64,000 bases of DNA, taken from Sternotherus odoratus (lineage: Eukaryota > Chordata > Testudines > Kinosternidae). The DNA lies in assembly GCA_032164245.1 (NCBI GenBank), contig JAVMKO010000006.1, positions 1,875,001 through 1,939,000 on the forward strand, in the 5' to 3' direction. A program made the translations under genes and the position numbers. The stretch's first letter is position 1; each line of letters starts with the position of its first letter. Positions 33,630 to 45,782 of the stretch are shown here, piece after piece. The notes under the pieces are model-generated. The model made no database searches, was not told where the DNA came from, and saw only the letters and a list, made by a program, of their open reading frames with translations.

Positions 33630-36449
33630 GAAAATATAAACATTTAATTTAGAACTATACGTCCTACAGGGAAGAGAACCTGTCAGCCTCTATGACTAGC
33701 AATTCCTTGCTCTGTCGGTCCCAGAACCTAGTCAGGGGCCTGGTGCCTGCAAAATATCAACAAGAATAACGAAGCGATGCTTTACTCGTCAGTTCAGCTC
33801 ACTGCAAAATCCACGATCAGTGGTAAGTGATGAATGTGCATTGACCGTTGACTGATGAATCTTGGGCACCTGCCATACTGCACAACCATGCTGCACACAA
33901 GCTGACTAATCATGGAAACCAAGCTCTAGTCACACCCTCTCCGTTGGGTTGGTTTACAAACCTGCTTAAAGTTCTGGTCTCTGTATTGTGATTGGCTGCT
34001 GGGGAAATGGCAGTAATTCACTATTGTACTACCATCCAGCCAACGACCTGCCCTTATGGTCTTTGGCTGGATGTTAGTACAATCGTATGAGCATTATTCT
34101 GGCATCCATATGTCCCGGGGAAATATGGGGGCTCACATCTGCTCCTAGTGAAGTGAAGGCAGCAGGAACATTGTATTTTAATAGGAACAGGCTCGAAGCT
34201 AGACAGACCTTCTCTGGCATCCCAAAGTTCTTTATTATGAAAAGAGCTAGAAGGGGTTGTAGCAGGATGTCATGGGCTGATCTTAGATTAGACATTCCAG
34301 TCTATTAAGGTAGATTTATTTTTAAGGTAAACTGTAATACATTGGCCTTTTTGTTTTATTTCATAAAGTTCTACTTTATTCAATAGACATTCTGTGCATC
34401 TTCATAATAGGATTTTAGTAACCATGGCTGCAGCGGATTTATTTGATTATTACAGAGGAGCAGTAGCTGCTCCAGAGTGGAGTCACATCTAGCTTTCTAC
34501 TGGGGAATAGGATTTTCAACCCTTCTCACTCACTCAACTTTCCCCCAAAGAAGCCGATCCTCTCGACATCTGACAGGCCACATTCCATCCAAGAAGAAGG
34601 TTTCTGGGAAATCTGGAAAGGATTAGGAAAAGGGGTTGCAGCTTTATGGGGGTCTCAAAAAGTTTCCGGTTGATGTTTTCAACCGGTAATTTCCCATTGC
34701 TGATAGTGCTGTGGTGACAGTGTTGTGTGATCCCACTGCTGTGTGATAGTGTTGTGGGTCCCAGGCGAACACCCTAACCAAGGTTGCTACTGCGGCCAGT
34801 GCTGCCATTCTTGGAGCCCTAGAATTTGACTTTCCTGCCAGTTACCCCAGGATCTGACAGTGCTGCAGTCAGCCACTGCCAGCTGAAACCCAAACCTCAC
34901 ATCGCTATAAATATCTTAGGCACTGAAAGGCAAGGCAGCGCTCCTGCCTGTTTGCAGTGTTGCTATCGGAATGGGAGGCTGGGTCAGGGAGTTACAGTTC
35001 CATGAGAACAGAAGGAAGGTTTGGACAAAGGATCTTGGTTTTGGGCACCTCTGACATGTACATTGCATTGTTATGATTGGAAATGCTTTGCTGGTAAGGA
35101 GAATAATGAATTGTTATTGGCTGTTAATAGGCAAATTGTTACACGATTAGGGGCTATTATGAGTTATGTGCTTTGACTGGAGACAATTTATAAAAAGCTT
35201 AATTAGAAAGAATCAGAGAGGTAGCCGTGTTACTGCTGACAAAGCATAGTACTAGCACCTTGTAGGAGCTACAGCTACACGAACACACACATGCCTCTGA
35301 CAATGGTACGGGTTCAGTCAGGACACCAGGATCCTATCACCTAGATCAGCCTAAAGTAGCCCCTCCTATAAACGGGACTGTTTATACATCGATACAAATT
35401 AGCTACATATTACACTCCAGACTTTGTTAGTTATGACCCTAAACCCTGTACCTGCTAGTTTGAACAAAACATCCCTATCCATTATCTTGGCATCCCATCT
35501 TAACTTCGGAGAGGTCAGTGTGTTCCTGCACCATCTCTTGGGAATTTGTTTATGGAGTTACTTGAGAGATCACTGTGTTTTTGTACCATCCTCTCTGGTC
35601 AGACATGTGCTCACTTGATGGTAGTGAATACTGTTATACCAACTTCAATAAAAACTAGCAGGATCTTATAAGAGGGACATGGCAAAGAACCACATTTATT
35701 GTAAATATAGGCAAGAAAAGCAACACACTACTAAATTACTTATTCCTAGTTATAACCCAACATTAGACACACACACACACTCATGCATTCATTCCTAAGA
35801 GTTCTGCAAGGTTATTATAGTTACCAGCCTAAGAGTTGCTCGTACCAAGTTGCTGCCCAGGCAGCTTGAATACGAGGTGGAGCCGAGTTTTGTCAGCTGT
35901 GCATCCGATGCTTCTGGAGAGTTATCCTGTGTATCTTTCTTCAGCCATTTGGCTCTCTTGTCCGGTGATAACAGCGGGGGTCGCCCTTCAGGGTCACTCA
36001 GTCACCTTCGCCCTGCAAATTCTTTGGCCCAACAATGTGAGAAGTTGCAATGCTTAGGCACTGATACCTCTTTCGTCTCCTATTTTCCCATGCATACATT
36101 CACACAAACAAACACTCTCCATCTCTCGCTCTTCTATTTTCACACCTACTTCCTACTTTCCGCTTAATTATCATCCTCCCTTTACATCCATCTTCTAACA
36201 CTTCCACTAAATCAATTAACATAAAGATAGGAAAACAACATCATAAAATAGGAAATAAAATAGAAAAAAAACATCATCAAATATTCAAGGAAGGCATAGC
36301 CCTTATTCAAAGCCACAATAACTATCTTTTTTCTGGCTAACACTACTGTGTTATTTTGCTAAGGCCAGGTCTACTCTGGTTCACCACCTTGGTTCACACT
36401 GTTAGTCATCCTTAGGGCTCCAGCAATGCCTACAGTCACATCTCATGTA
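33630..36449. other. No gene; LTR-like remnant at 35440-36430
   Basis: Apart from the hairpin above, a 25-30 bp PLE 3'-end scrap at about 35213-35237 ('aatcagagaggtagccgtgt') can be named. The block 35440-36430 shares phrases with window positions 65-260 and includes a short CA run (35769-35782). It is probably an old LTR-type repeat. No intact open frame is present. Confidence 0.4.
34023..34083. repeat. 61-nt near-perfect hairpin
   Basis: The 21 bases at 34023-34043 pair with 34063-34083 with a single mismatch, around a 19-nt loop. Pairing ends sharply on the outside. The size is compatible with a pre-miRNA-like hairpin or a minimal foldback MITE. There is no evidence of expression. Confidence 0.5.
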
Positions 36450-36479
36450 CAGAGGTGGGAGGAAGATCTCGGAGAGACA

Positions 36480-37625
36480 AGAGCACACAGAAAAATAGGA
36501 GAATGAAGGGGGATGGAGTGGGAGACAAGGACTGGAACACTCTTTCCTCTCCACTAGTATTTCAGGAAGATGTTAAACACCCGCTACTGAAGTTAGACAT
36601 TTTAAAATCAGCAGGTCCAGGTAACTTGCATCCAAGAATGTTAAAAGAGCTGGCTGAGGCACTCACTGCACCATTAATGTTGATTTTCAGTAAGTCTTGG
36701 AACACCAGGGAAGTTCCAGGGGCCTGTAAGAAAGCTAATGTTGGGCCAATATCTAAAAAAGATAAACAGGATGCCTCAGGTAACTACAGGCCTGTCAGTC
36801 TGACATTGATCCAGAGCAAGATAATGGAGTGGCTGATATGGGACTGAATTAATAAAGAATTAAAGGGGATTAATAAAATTAATGTTCATCAACATGGGTT
36901 TATGGAAAATAGATTCTGTCAAACTAACAATATTTTTTGATTGATGAAATGTGTGGTTGATAAAAGTAAGTGTTGCTAGAATGTACGTACACTGCTCTAA
37001 GGCATTTGAGATGGTATCGCATGCCATTTTGATTAAAAGCCTAGAACGATATAAAATGAACATGACATTACATGATTTAAACTGCTAACTATAGTCTTAA
37101 AATGTAACTGTAAATAGGGAAATATCATCAAGCAGGCATTTTTCTACTGGGTCCTTAGAGAATCACTTTTTCGCTTTGTCCTACTTAACATTCTTTGTTA
37201 ATAGCCTGGAAGAAAACATTACTGACAAAGTTTGCAGACAATAAAAAAGTGAGAGGAGTGGTAAATACTGAAGAGAAGAGGTCACTGACAAAGAGGGATC
37301 TGGATCTCTTGATAAGCGGGCATTGGCAAACAATATTCATTTTAACATGGCTAGATGAAACATATATGTCCGGGAACAAAGAATGTAGGAGATACTTACA
37401 GGATGGAAAACTTAATCCCGCAAAGCACGGACTCTGAAAAAGATTTTTTGTAGGGGGATGGGAAAATCAGCTACTGAACATGAGCTCCCAGTGCGACATT
37501 GTGGTCAAAAGATCTAATGAGAACCTTGGATTTATGAACAGGAGAATCTCGAGTAGGAATAGGGAGGTTATTTTACCTCTGTTCTTGGCACTGGTGTGAC
37601 CGTTGCTGTAATACCATGGGCAGTT
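36480..37625 (+). mobile_element. CR1/L3-type LINE, RT region
   Basis: Contains 'KSAGPGNLHPRMLKELAEAL', then 'MLIFSKSWNTREVPGACKKA' and 'KKDKQDASGNYRPVSLT', the N-terminal RT motifs of CR1/L3 ORF2, within an open frame at 36455-36847. Beyond that, frameshifted traces continue to 'tgagctcccagtgcgacat' and 'gaatagggaggttattttac'. An old inactive copy. It is the intact-order counterpart of the LINE split by the PLE at 14678. Confidence 0.9.
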
Positions 37626-38474
37626 TTCTTCTTAATGCAAACTTCTAGCAGTTGAAGTTTTATACCTACAAAATGTGAACTAATGCTAGAAGTTTTCAGT
37701 GTGTGTAAAAGGATTCCATTATGCAATTGGCGCTAGATAACCCAGCCCTATGCAGTGGCTAAAGTCTAAAAAAGGGAGCCGCTCCATGGGGGAACCCTTA
37801 AACTGTGTCAGAATAGGGTGCTATTAACACAGACTTCGAATGCCAAGTGGGTATAAAACTTTTTTTGTTGGTATTAAAAAACAACACACAAGAATATTCC
37901 CAAACAAAAAACGTTGCTGAGCAAAGAGTTAATGTTTACATTATAGACGGCTTTTCCTAAAGGCTGTGTGGATGTCACTGAAACACACTTTCAAATGTGA
38001 AGGGCTCAGTTTGTGAGACAATGAAGTGAATCTAAAGATTTAGCATCTGTAAATTGTATTCTATGTACATTTCATTGCAGCGAACTATGCCACATATAAA
38101 TGCAAGTGAAACCAATCACTTAACAAAAATGGGATTAAACCAATTAAAACAATTTTATATATTATATCTACATTCAGAAGCAAACTATATCTTTTCTTGG
38201 CATGGTTGAAACTGATGTTTTGAGCCAACATCATCAGCTTCTCCAACTTTTCCTTTTCTTTGCACTGAGGGAGCTGTGCTGTCTCAGAATATGTGTTATA
38301 GCTCTCAATTTCTCAACAGGATCCACAAACCAGAATATGCGGCTGACTGGAATTCAGAGAAAGAATGTGTTAAGGGAATTTGGGGGGGGGGGGGGGAGCT
38401 CAGAAATTTTACATTTTGGTAAAGCAAAAACGAAGAGAAAATTTATTGTCTTCAAATCTGTTTTCAGCAGTGCA

Positions 38475-38975
38475 ATCAAAATATTAGTAGGGGACTGGTC
38501 CCGCTACTGTGGGGAACTTTCCTGGCTTATACACGACCCCGGTGAAGTGGGCTTGGGAAAGGATCCAAGTCCTCGTTCCCATTCCCTTCACTCAGAGGCC
38601 TCCCTGCCTTTAAGGGCTCCCCCCGTTCCACTCTCCCATGTGGCAGAGTCCGCGTAGCCCCAACGAGGGTGGGCCCAAGATTCCTGGGGGGCTCGACCCC
38701 CCCCAACCTTGTTGTGGTCACTTAGGACAGGGGCTACGATGTCCACCTCCGGGGTCTCTCTCTGCACTGGACACTTCCCTGGCCCACTGATCATTCCATA
38801 CACTTCAAAGCAAATCCGATTCATTAAACAGCAACCAATTTAAGAAAAATAAGGAAAAACTGGGAAAGAAAAAGAACTCCCCGCCACACACACACATTCT
38901 GGCACGGGGATGGCACAACCAGTGTCTCAGGGATGTCAGGGGAGTTTACAGTCTCTTCCCAGGCCCGGGCTGTGC
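38475..38975. repeat. Dispersed retroelement-like repeat
   Basis: C-rich text ('ggaactttcctggcttatac', 'cactcagaggcctccctgcc', 'ggacacttccctggcccact', 'agcaaccaatttaagaaaa') that I recognise as a recurring turtle repeat, likely an LTR or gypsy-derived fragment. A poly-G run of about 16 lies just upstream at 38381-38396. It abuts a truncated MITE on the right. Confidence 0.45.
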
Positions 38976-38983
38976 TGCAGGAA

Positions 38984-39096
38984 TGATGTCCCAATTTTAT
39001 AGAGACAGTCCCGATTTTGGGGTCTTTTTCTTATATAGACTCCTATTACCCCCCAATCCCATCCCGATTTTTCACACTTGCTGTCTGGTCACCCTA
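38984..39096. repeat. AGGGTGACCA-family MITE, left-truncated
   Basis: The same text as the complete copies at 39729 and 49676: 'gatgtcccaattttatagag', 'ttcttatatagactcctatt' and the right end 'tgtctggtcacccta'. The left terminal repeat is missing. Confidence 0.8.
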
Positions 39097-39728
39097 TTTG
39101 CCACTCTTCATTTCTGGAAGATGCTGGAGCACTCCATTTCCCGGATCGCTTGATCAGAGTAGAACGCAACAATGTGAACAATGCATCCCTATGGGGTGGA
39201 ACAACTTTAAGAACTAGATTAGGCAAAGGAACCAATACAGGGCAACAAGAAGCAAATGAAGAACTGATATCTCCTCCATCAGTGCTTTCACAGCATTGCA
39301 GTAAATTATGCCCTTGGCTATTATTGGCGGCCAAAACAGCATTCAGAAAGAACGAATGTGGGGTTTTTTTGAGATCTTGCCTAGCTACATCAGCCGGCTT
39401 TGAACACACAAATGCCAATCATTGATTCAGACCCTATCAGGGCTGTAAACAGGTTGCCTGGTTTTAAAAGGTTCTTTCGATCTCTCCGTGCAGGACTTTG
39501 AAACACAGCTCACGGACTGATGAGGTAACGGAGACTGCAGTGCCGCATTGGCCGGTAACACAAAGATTAATCAGGCCAACAGGAGGCAGGTTTCAATTAT
39601 TTGTTTTTGTGCTTCAGCCAATCAGCATCAGAGCCATCAGTGAATGTTTTCATGCCCCAAGCAGTAGCCCCTCCCAAAAGCAGTCCTTGAGATGGTCAGT
39701 CTCAGCCCAGAGAAAGGTTTGTGCAGGG

Positions 39729-39851
39729 TAGGGTGACCAGTCGTCCTAATTTTATAGGGACAGTCCCGATTTTAGGTTTTTTTCTTATATAGGCACCTAT
39801 TACCCTCTTCCCCCGTCCCTAGTTTTTTACACTTGCTGTCTGGTCACCCTA
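39729..39851. mobile_element. AGGGTGACCA-family MITE, complete
   Basis: 123 bp with terminal inverted repeats tagggtgaccag and ctggtcaccctа-type ends (right end: ctggtcaccct). The interior is 'gtcccgattttaggt' and 'cttatataggcacctattac'. The 8-bp flanks are poorly conserved (about 5 of 8). Confidence 0.8.
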
Positions 39852-41401
39852 GGGCCAGGGAGCTTGCTGTGATGGGGGACTAGACTAGACCATGATCATG
39901 TGACAGTGTTTGATCTGGGTACTGTTGCTCCTCAAACTGTTCATGGGAAAGGGGGGCACAGCAGGAGAAGGAGAGAACAAGCCCACAGGTCGCCTCCCCC
40001 ACTAGGGAGTCACCCTTAAAGCCGGTTTGGCTCACAAAATGAGGAGCCGGATCCATGCATGGAGCTGTCTGTGCTTGGAGAAGGGGCAGAGTTCCGATTT
40101 CACACCAGACTTCTTGTTCGGATCCTTTTAATCAAGGAGGGCCACAGAATTTCTGTTTTAAGGATCTTGACAGCCAGTTCTGAGGCAACACAAAGCTGGA
40201 TGCCTCAATACCATGGTGAGAGGCTCAGTAGAAAACCCCAGACAAACCAACCCTACCTGTTTCTCCACAAGAGAGTAGAAATTCTGTAGGTATCTGTTAC
40301 CCTTATACCTGTGATTGTTTTCCTCACATGCATTGCCTCTCATAATGGCGTCACCCACTCACTTGCCCGATACCACCAGCTGTGCGGTAACACCTCCCGA
40401 GAAACACTACCAAGCAAAATGTCCTAGCCCTAGGCTGGCTGCCACCAGTCATGACACAAACACCGAACTCTCCAGAATGGTTTCCTTTGAAGTGGCAGAA
40501 AGAAAGCCGGGAGCTTGCAGCTAGTCAGTGGTTTGATTCAGGATAATACAATGGTTTGTGTCCTGAGCTGAGAATTACAAGCACAGAAATAGCAGTCTGA
40601 ATATGCAAACACACTCCACCATCAGACTATACACCCACCACATCCAGCTCTCACTAGACACAATATCTTGGTGAAAACACTAGTGTCCATACAGAGCATT
40701 CACATTAATCTTAGGTTTTTGCTAAAGTAAAGGACCCCAGTTGTGGTTTATATCGGATTTACCCACTAACTCTGCTAAGTTCTTAGTTTAGGTGGCACTT
40801 GTTGGCATTCTGTAATAATTTCAGGACTGTCTTAAAAGTAAAAGACATTGAGAACACAGGGCACTTTTAAACCCGGATGTTGCTCTGAGAGAACAGAAGA
40901 ATCCTGTGGGAATAACAATTTGTAAAGGTAAAACCAAAGCCCTTGGGAAAAAAAAACACAAGATGCTAATTTACTGACCATATTGTACTAGTTATATTTC
41001 TCTATTAATTATTGCAAGATTACTAAGGAAATCTAGAATGTTATAGAACATGAATAACTCTTGTAGACTGAAGAGTTAAAGAATTCCTAGTAAGGAAATA
41101 CCCTTCGGAAAATAAAGTAACATTGACAGACATATTTCTGTAATGCTAATCTGTTATTTATAGCTTCGCTAAGAAACCACTGTTTAAGTATTTCTAAGTA
41201 GTCCTTGTTAAGATACCATATCAAATGCACAATAAGAGCTTAGAAAGCTCTTTTTTTCCCATAATAGTTGAAGGACAGAACTGTCAGAACTCTTAAAGAG
41301 AAGCTCTTGAATTCTGATTTTGGTTTATAACCATAAGGAGTGGGTATCCTTGTGTTCTCACATGCTTGTAATGCACTGGAAGAGATTTCAGGCGTCTTTC
41401 T
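39852..41401. other. No gene recognised
   Basis: No gene or named repeat. The sequence becomes AT-rich from about 40600 onward. Confidence 0.5.
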
Positions 41402-41410
41402 TAAGGAATG

Positions 41411-41612
41411 CAAAAGCGACAAAGAGTCCTGTGGCACCTTAAAGACTAACAAACATATTGGAGCATAAGCTTTCGTGGGCTATGCATCCAACGAAGTGGG
41501 TATTAGCCCACGAAAGCTTATGCTCCAATACGTTTGTTAATCTTTAAGGTGCCACAGGACTCTGTCACTTTTGCAGATCCAGACTAACACAGCTACCTCT
41601 CTGATTCTTCCC
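41411..41612. mobile_element. Foldback Penelope-derived element, 202 bp
   Basis: An antisense terminal-repeat arm ('gtcctgtggcaccttaaag' to 'ctttcgtgggcta') is followed by a longer sense arm ('acgaagtgggtattagccc' to 'agactaacacagctacctct'). It is flanked by the 9-bp duplication taaggaatg at 41402-41410 and 41613-41621. It has the same architecture as 8561-8768 and 56704-56868. Confidence 0.88.
41488..41529 (+). ncRNA. Hammerhead-like fold (core ccaacga)
   Basis: Core-equivalent ccaacga, stem II gtggg/cccac, gaaa, and gcttatgc followed by TC at the expected cleavage position. The core differs from CUGANGA at the second and third bases, so it should be inactive. Confidence 0.35.
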
Positions 41613-42333
41613 TAAGGAATGTGCTTGAAAATTATGCATGTTCATTTGACACACTGGATGAAAACACAAAACTGTCAAATGGAGACAAACCGAGTCTCTA
41701 TGCCACATGCTGCTGAACTTACTCATGATCCAGCAGCAGCTCTAGAAGATACCCAGTGCTTGTTGACTACGAAGTACAGTGAGCCGAATTCAGCACAGCA
41801 CTCTCGTGCAACATCATTTAGGTTATTTTTAAAATCTCACCCTCAATCCCATGCTTAGTATTATCCTTATGAAGTCCATTCCTATAAAGCAAAGAACTTT
41901 AGGGTCTCTGATTCCAAAGGGATCCATGGACCTGTCTAAAGCCCTGGGGGAATCAGGACCCACGTCTATACACTTAGACACTGGTAAATAACACTCATTA
42001 TGTCCTATTACCTGAATGCCTAAATGAGTTTGAGGTAGGAGCACCAGAGTCCAGAAATTGCAGCTATTTACACAAAAATTGAACTCCACCCTTCCTCTCT
42101 CCTCTTTCTTTGCCCTAACTAAGCAGAGAGCCACACCTTTTGTTAGGTTTTCTTGCTCAGTATTGTGTCTCCTGCTGCAACAATCACACAAGACTGCTGG
42201 TGCTTAGGCTCTACTGACATCCAAACTGAACCAGGAGGAGTGGTTGAAAAAATTGTAATCATACATGCAAATGACCCAAGTGCCGACTAACTTCCACATC
42301 ATATTATGCTGGATCATCCTTCCTAGAAACACT

Positions 42334-42344
42334 AGTTAGCTATG
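42334..42344. repeat. 11-bp target-site duplication, left copy
   Basis: agttagctatg, repeated exactly at 43184-43194 on the other side of the PLE. Confidence 0.9.
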
Positions 42345-42428
42345 AATCAGGGTGGTAGCCGTGTTAGTCTGGAATAGCAGAGTTAACAAAGTCCTGTGGC
42401 ACCTTAAAGACTAACTATAAAGTTTTGA

Positions 42429-42467
42429 AGCATGAGCTTTCGTGGGCTAATACCCACTTCGTCGGAT
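42429..42467 (-). ncRNA. Hammerhead-like fold in PLE 3' repeat
   Basis: On the minus strand: ccgacga, a gtggg/cccac stem, gaaa and gctcatgc. Core U4 is C. Stem II is fully paired. Confidence 0.35.
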
Positions 42468-42576
42468 GCAAGCAGTAGAAGTGTTCACAAACAGGCAGTT
42501 ATAGAAAAGTAGGTAAGAGCCAGGTGGGAGGTGAAAAGGTTAGTCCAATTAAGCTGAGCCAGCTTGTTATCTCCGA

Positions 42577-43173
42577 TCAGGGAGTGTGGATTATTCGTCT
42601 AGCATTTGAATGGGGTCTGTGGACATGGAGAGATGAGAAACAATGCCTGTAATGAGCCAACCATTGTAGATCCCGGTTCAATCCCAAAGTGTGTGTGCCG
42701 AATTTGCAAATGAATTGAAGCTCTGCAGTCTCTCTTTGCAGTCTGGATCTGAAGTTCCCTTTCTGCAGAATGGTGACCTTTAAATCCGCAATAGTGTGTC
42801 CAGGCAGGTTGAAGTGTTCCCCTACAGGTTTTTGTATATTGCCATTCCTAATATCTGATTTGTGTGCATTTATCCTTTTTTGTAGGGACTGTCCAGTTTG
42901 GCCGATGTACATAGCAGAGGGACACTGGTGGCATATAATGGCATATATGACATTGGTTGATGTACAGGTGAATGAGCCAGTGATGATATGGTTGATCTGG
43001 TTAGGTCCTGTGATGGTGTTGCTGGTGTAGATATGTGGGCAGAGTTGGCATCGAGGTTTGTTGCATGGATTGGTTCCTGAGTTGGAGTTATTGTGGTGCA
43101 GTGTGCTGTTGCTGTTGAGAATTTGTTTAAGGTTGGCAGGTTGTCTGTGTGCCAGGACTGGCCTTCCTCCCAA
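42577..43173 (-). CDS. PLE GIY-YIG endonuclease region (198 codons, partial protein)
   Basis: The open frame begins at an internal methionine in the truncated element, so the start is arbitrary. Residues 37-47 form a cysteine/histidine cluster (C37, C42, C45, H47). Residue 77 onward reads YAII, and 89-91 reads YIG. R100, H104 and E119 (PVGEHFN) occupy the positions expected of GIY-YIG catalytic residues. The C-terminus extends to residue 198, unlike the copy at 15008. In full PLEs this domain nicks DNA to prime reverse transcription. The RT is missing, and there is no promoter evidence. Confidence 0.8.
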   Translation of the reverse strand: MGGRPVLAHRQPANLKQILNSNSTLHHNNSNSGTNPCNKPRCQLCPHIYTSNTITGPNQINHIITGSFTCTSTNVIYAIICHQCPSAMYIGQTGQSLQKRINAHKSDIRNGNIQKPVGEHFNLPGHTIADLKVTILQKGNFRSRLQRETAELQFICKFGTHTLGLNRDLQWLAHYRHCFSSLHVHRPHSNARRIIHTP

Positions 43174-43559
43174 GGCTTTTGAAAGTTAGCTATGCTGAGC
43201 CTGATTTGGACAGTGGTTTCTCTGTACATGGAAAGACTTTGTTCATGCAAGTGATTGGGATCCCACAACTTTGTCAAGAACCACCGGCAGCCATGAATTG
43301 CACCACATACATGTTAAAATTAACAGGTGAAAAAATATAAACAATCTATTTCAAGTACCCAAAAATAAAAAAAAGTAAGGACCTCTCTCCCGTTCTCCAG
43401 TCGTTACACGGAAAAGGACAACCCCATCCTGCTTGGTCATTTCATCCCAGCGTGTCAACACAAGAGCGCCCATTGTTTTCCAGCTGCTACTTTCTGGGGA
43501 TAGGAAACTTGCTTTATAAGGACTGTTGTAGATGAATACCAGCAAACAGCTGGTCCCAA

Positions 43560-44247
43560 GTCTAGGAAGGCGTACTGCGGAAGGGATCTGGGGTCAGAGT
43601 GGACCACAAGCCAACTATGAGTTAACAGTGTAACACAGTTGGAAAAAACAAACAAACATCATTTGGGGCTGTATTAGCAGGAGTGTTGAAAGCAAGACAC
43701 AAGAAGTAATTCATCTGCTCTACTCCATGCTGATATGGCCTCAACTTGAGAATTGTGTCCAGTTCTGTGCACCACATTTCAGGAAAGATGTGGACAAATT
43801 GGAGAGAGTCCAGAGAAGAGCAACACAAGTGATTAAAGGTCTAGAAAACATGACCTAGGAGGGAAGACTGAAAAAATGGATTTGTTTAGTCTGGAGAAGA
43901 GAAGACAGAGGGGACATAAGAGTTTTCAAGTACATAAAAAGTTACAAGGAGGAGGAAGAAGAAAGAAGAAAAACTGTTCTTAACCTCTGAGGATAGGACA
44001 AGACAAAATGGGCATAAGTTGCAGCAAGGGAGATTTAGGTTGGACATTAGGAAAAATTTCCTGTCAGGGTAGTTAAGCACTGGAATAAATTGCCCGGGGA
44101 GGTTCTGGAATCTCCAGCGTTGGGTTTTTTAAGAGCAGGTTGGACAAACACCTGTCAGGGATGGTCTAGATAAGTAGTCCTGTCACGAGTGCAGTGGACT
44201 GGACGAGATGACCTCTCGAGGTCCCTTCCAGTCCTATGATTCCCCCT
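43560..44247 (+). mobile_element. CR1 LINE, 3' portion
   Basis: 'ggatctggggtcagagtgga', 'ctgatatggcctcaacttga', 'gtccagagaagagcaacaca', 'ttaggttggacattagga' and the terminus 'gaggtcccttccagtcctat' followed by gattc. An AG-rich purine tract sits at 43951-43975. Frames are broken. Confidence 0.92.
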
Positions 44248-44249
44248 AG

Positions 44250-45782
44250 CATGTCCCATTTTCTCTCTTTGCTGGGAGAGTGCTTGTTCTGTGCTATCTT
44301 GCAATCCCGCTGAAAGGGCTTTTCATGTCCGCCTTTCATCTCTCAAGCTCCAGTCCAACAAAATTAGTGATCCATATTGTTTGGTCTCTGTAGTGAACCA
44401 GTGTTAAAAGTTTGCCAGCTGTGAGAACAAGAGAGGAAATTTCATTTTCCTCTTAATTTCTTGGGTTTGTGGCAGATCATGATGTATCTTCTACCAAAGC
44501 GTCTTGCTGTTGCTGCTTTCTCTATGGCTCAAACATTCTGGGCCAATTGCAGTTCTGTGCAGTCTCACTACTGCTTGTAATGGACTATTTCTGACAACCT
44601 GCACAGAGTGCTGCTTCTGCACACAGAGCCCAGCAGCTGTGACTTCCCTTTTGTTTTCCTTGCAAAGCCAGAACCGGGCAGCATGAGCAGAGTTTTCTGG
44701 GATGCTCTAGCTCTTTATCTGAAAGCACAATGTGTTCCTTTGTGTGGAATCCACATGCTGTGGCACATTTCCCAACTTCCTGGGCATCAGGGAATCCTCT
44801 ATCTCAGAGGCGTAATCCCCCAAGTGTGCTGAACAGGACTCGTTTCACTAGACTAGAAATCCACACGTCTTGGGCAGTGAAGCAGGGCCATATCTGATCC
44901 AGTGTGAGGTCCGGTTGCTGCCTCAGTTTTCCCTTCTTCCCCTCTTAATCAGGTGTCCCGCTGGGGGATTTTGGTCCTTCTTTGGCATCTGGTTCATTAA
45001 CATAAAGATGAAAACACAAACATTCCCCCTCCTTGCTAGCTGGCACTCATCCTTGGCTCAGGTTCATTGCCCTGGCCCTGCTGAGGTTCTCCTCCAGGAA
45101 CCTGGCCGCTGCTCCCTGCAGGCATGCCCTCCTTGACTCTCTCCTTAGGAGTGAGGAAGAGTGTCTCTGTGTAGAGCAGCGCACATATCCCTCCTGCCCC
45201 TGTGAGTCTCCCCCTGAGCACCGGCTGCCATCGGAGTTCACAGCAGATCTGGTTCTGAGTGGTAGGCTCTCATCAAGTGACTCCTGGAGGAAGATAGGCA
45301 CAGGTGATGTTACCTGGCTTATCTAACCCAAGGTATGGTAAATTATCTCTGTTTCCCAGACGGTGTCAGGAAATAAAATTAGTGTGGGACACAGCACCTC
45401 TGCCTGATAAATGATTGGTACCCACAAGGGTTCTTCCGCCCCAAGCCCTTGTTTTTATTCAGTACAAAGCGCAAACCAACAGAGCAGTTGGTCTAGAGGA
45501 CCCCAGAATACAGTTACCCAAAGTCTGAGGGGAGGGTGAGTGATTCAGTAGCAGGGTCCCAGTGCTAGCCTTCCTCCCATCTGCTGGGGAGTCTCATGTC
45601 AGTGACTGGTTGCTTGCAAAAATTTCCAAACTTCTCCAAAGGGAACTCCCTAACTCAACGTTTTATACATTTTCTCCAGACAAACCACATAACCCATAAC
45701 CGCCTGGAAGAGGCTAACAACGTCCCTAGCAACAACCTAAACTAATTCACTATGCTCATCAGCAAAGCAGCTTCAGCAACGG
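44250..45782. other. No gene; possible LTR-derived sequence
   Basis: No coding domain. A 34-bp segment at 44989-45022 recurs at 47900-47933 with one mismatch. The part at 45305-45770 has the look of a C/A-rich LTR flank ('cccttgtttttattcagtac'), but I cannot place its boundaries. Confidence 0.35.

Larger units (their letters stand above)
42345..43183 (-). mobile_element. Penelope-like retroelement, 5'-truncated, with TSD
   Basis: A minus-strand PLE copy of 839 bp that starts inside the RT/endonuclease linker and runs to the family 3' end. The perfect 11-bp duplication marks a 5'-truncated retrotransposition. It is the same subfamily as 14678-16278 and close to it in sequence. It holds one uninterrupted frame for the endonuclease region. 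Confidence 0.92.
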
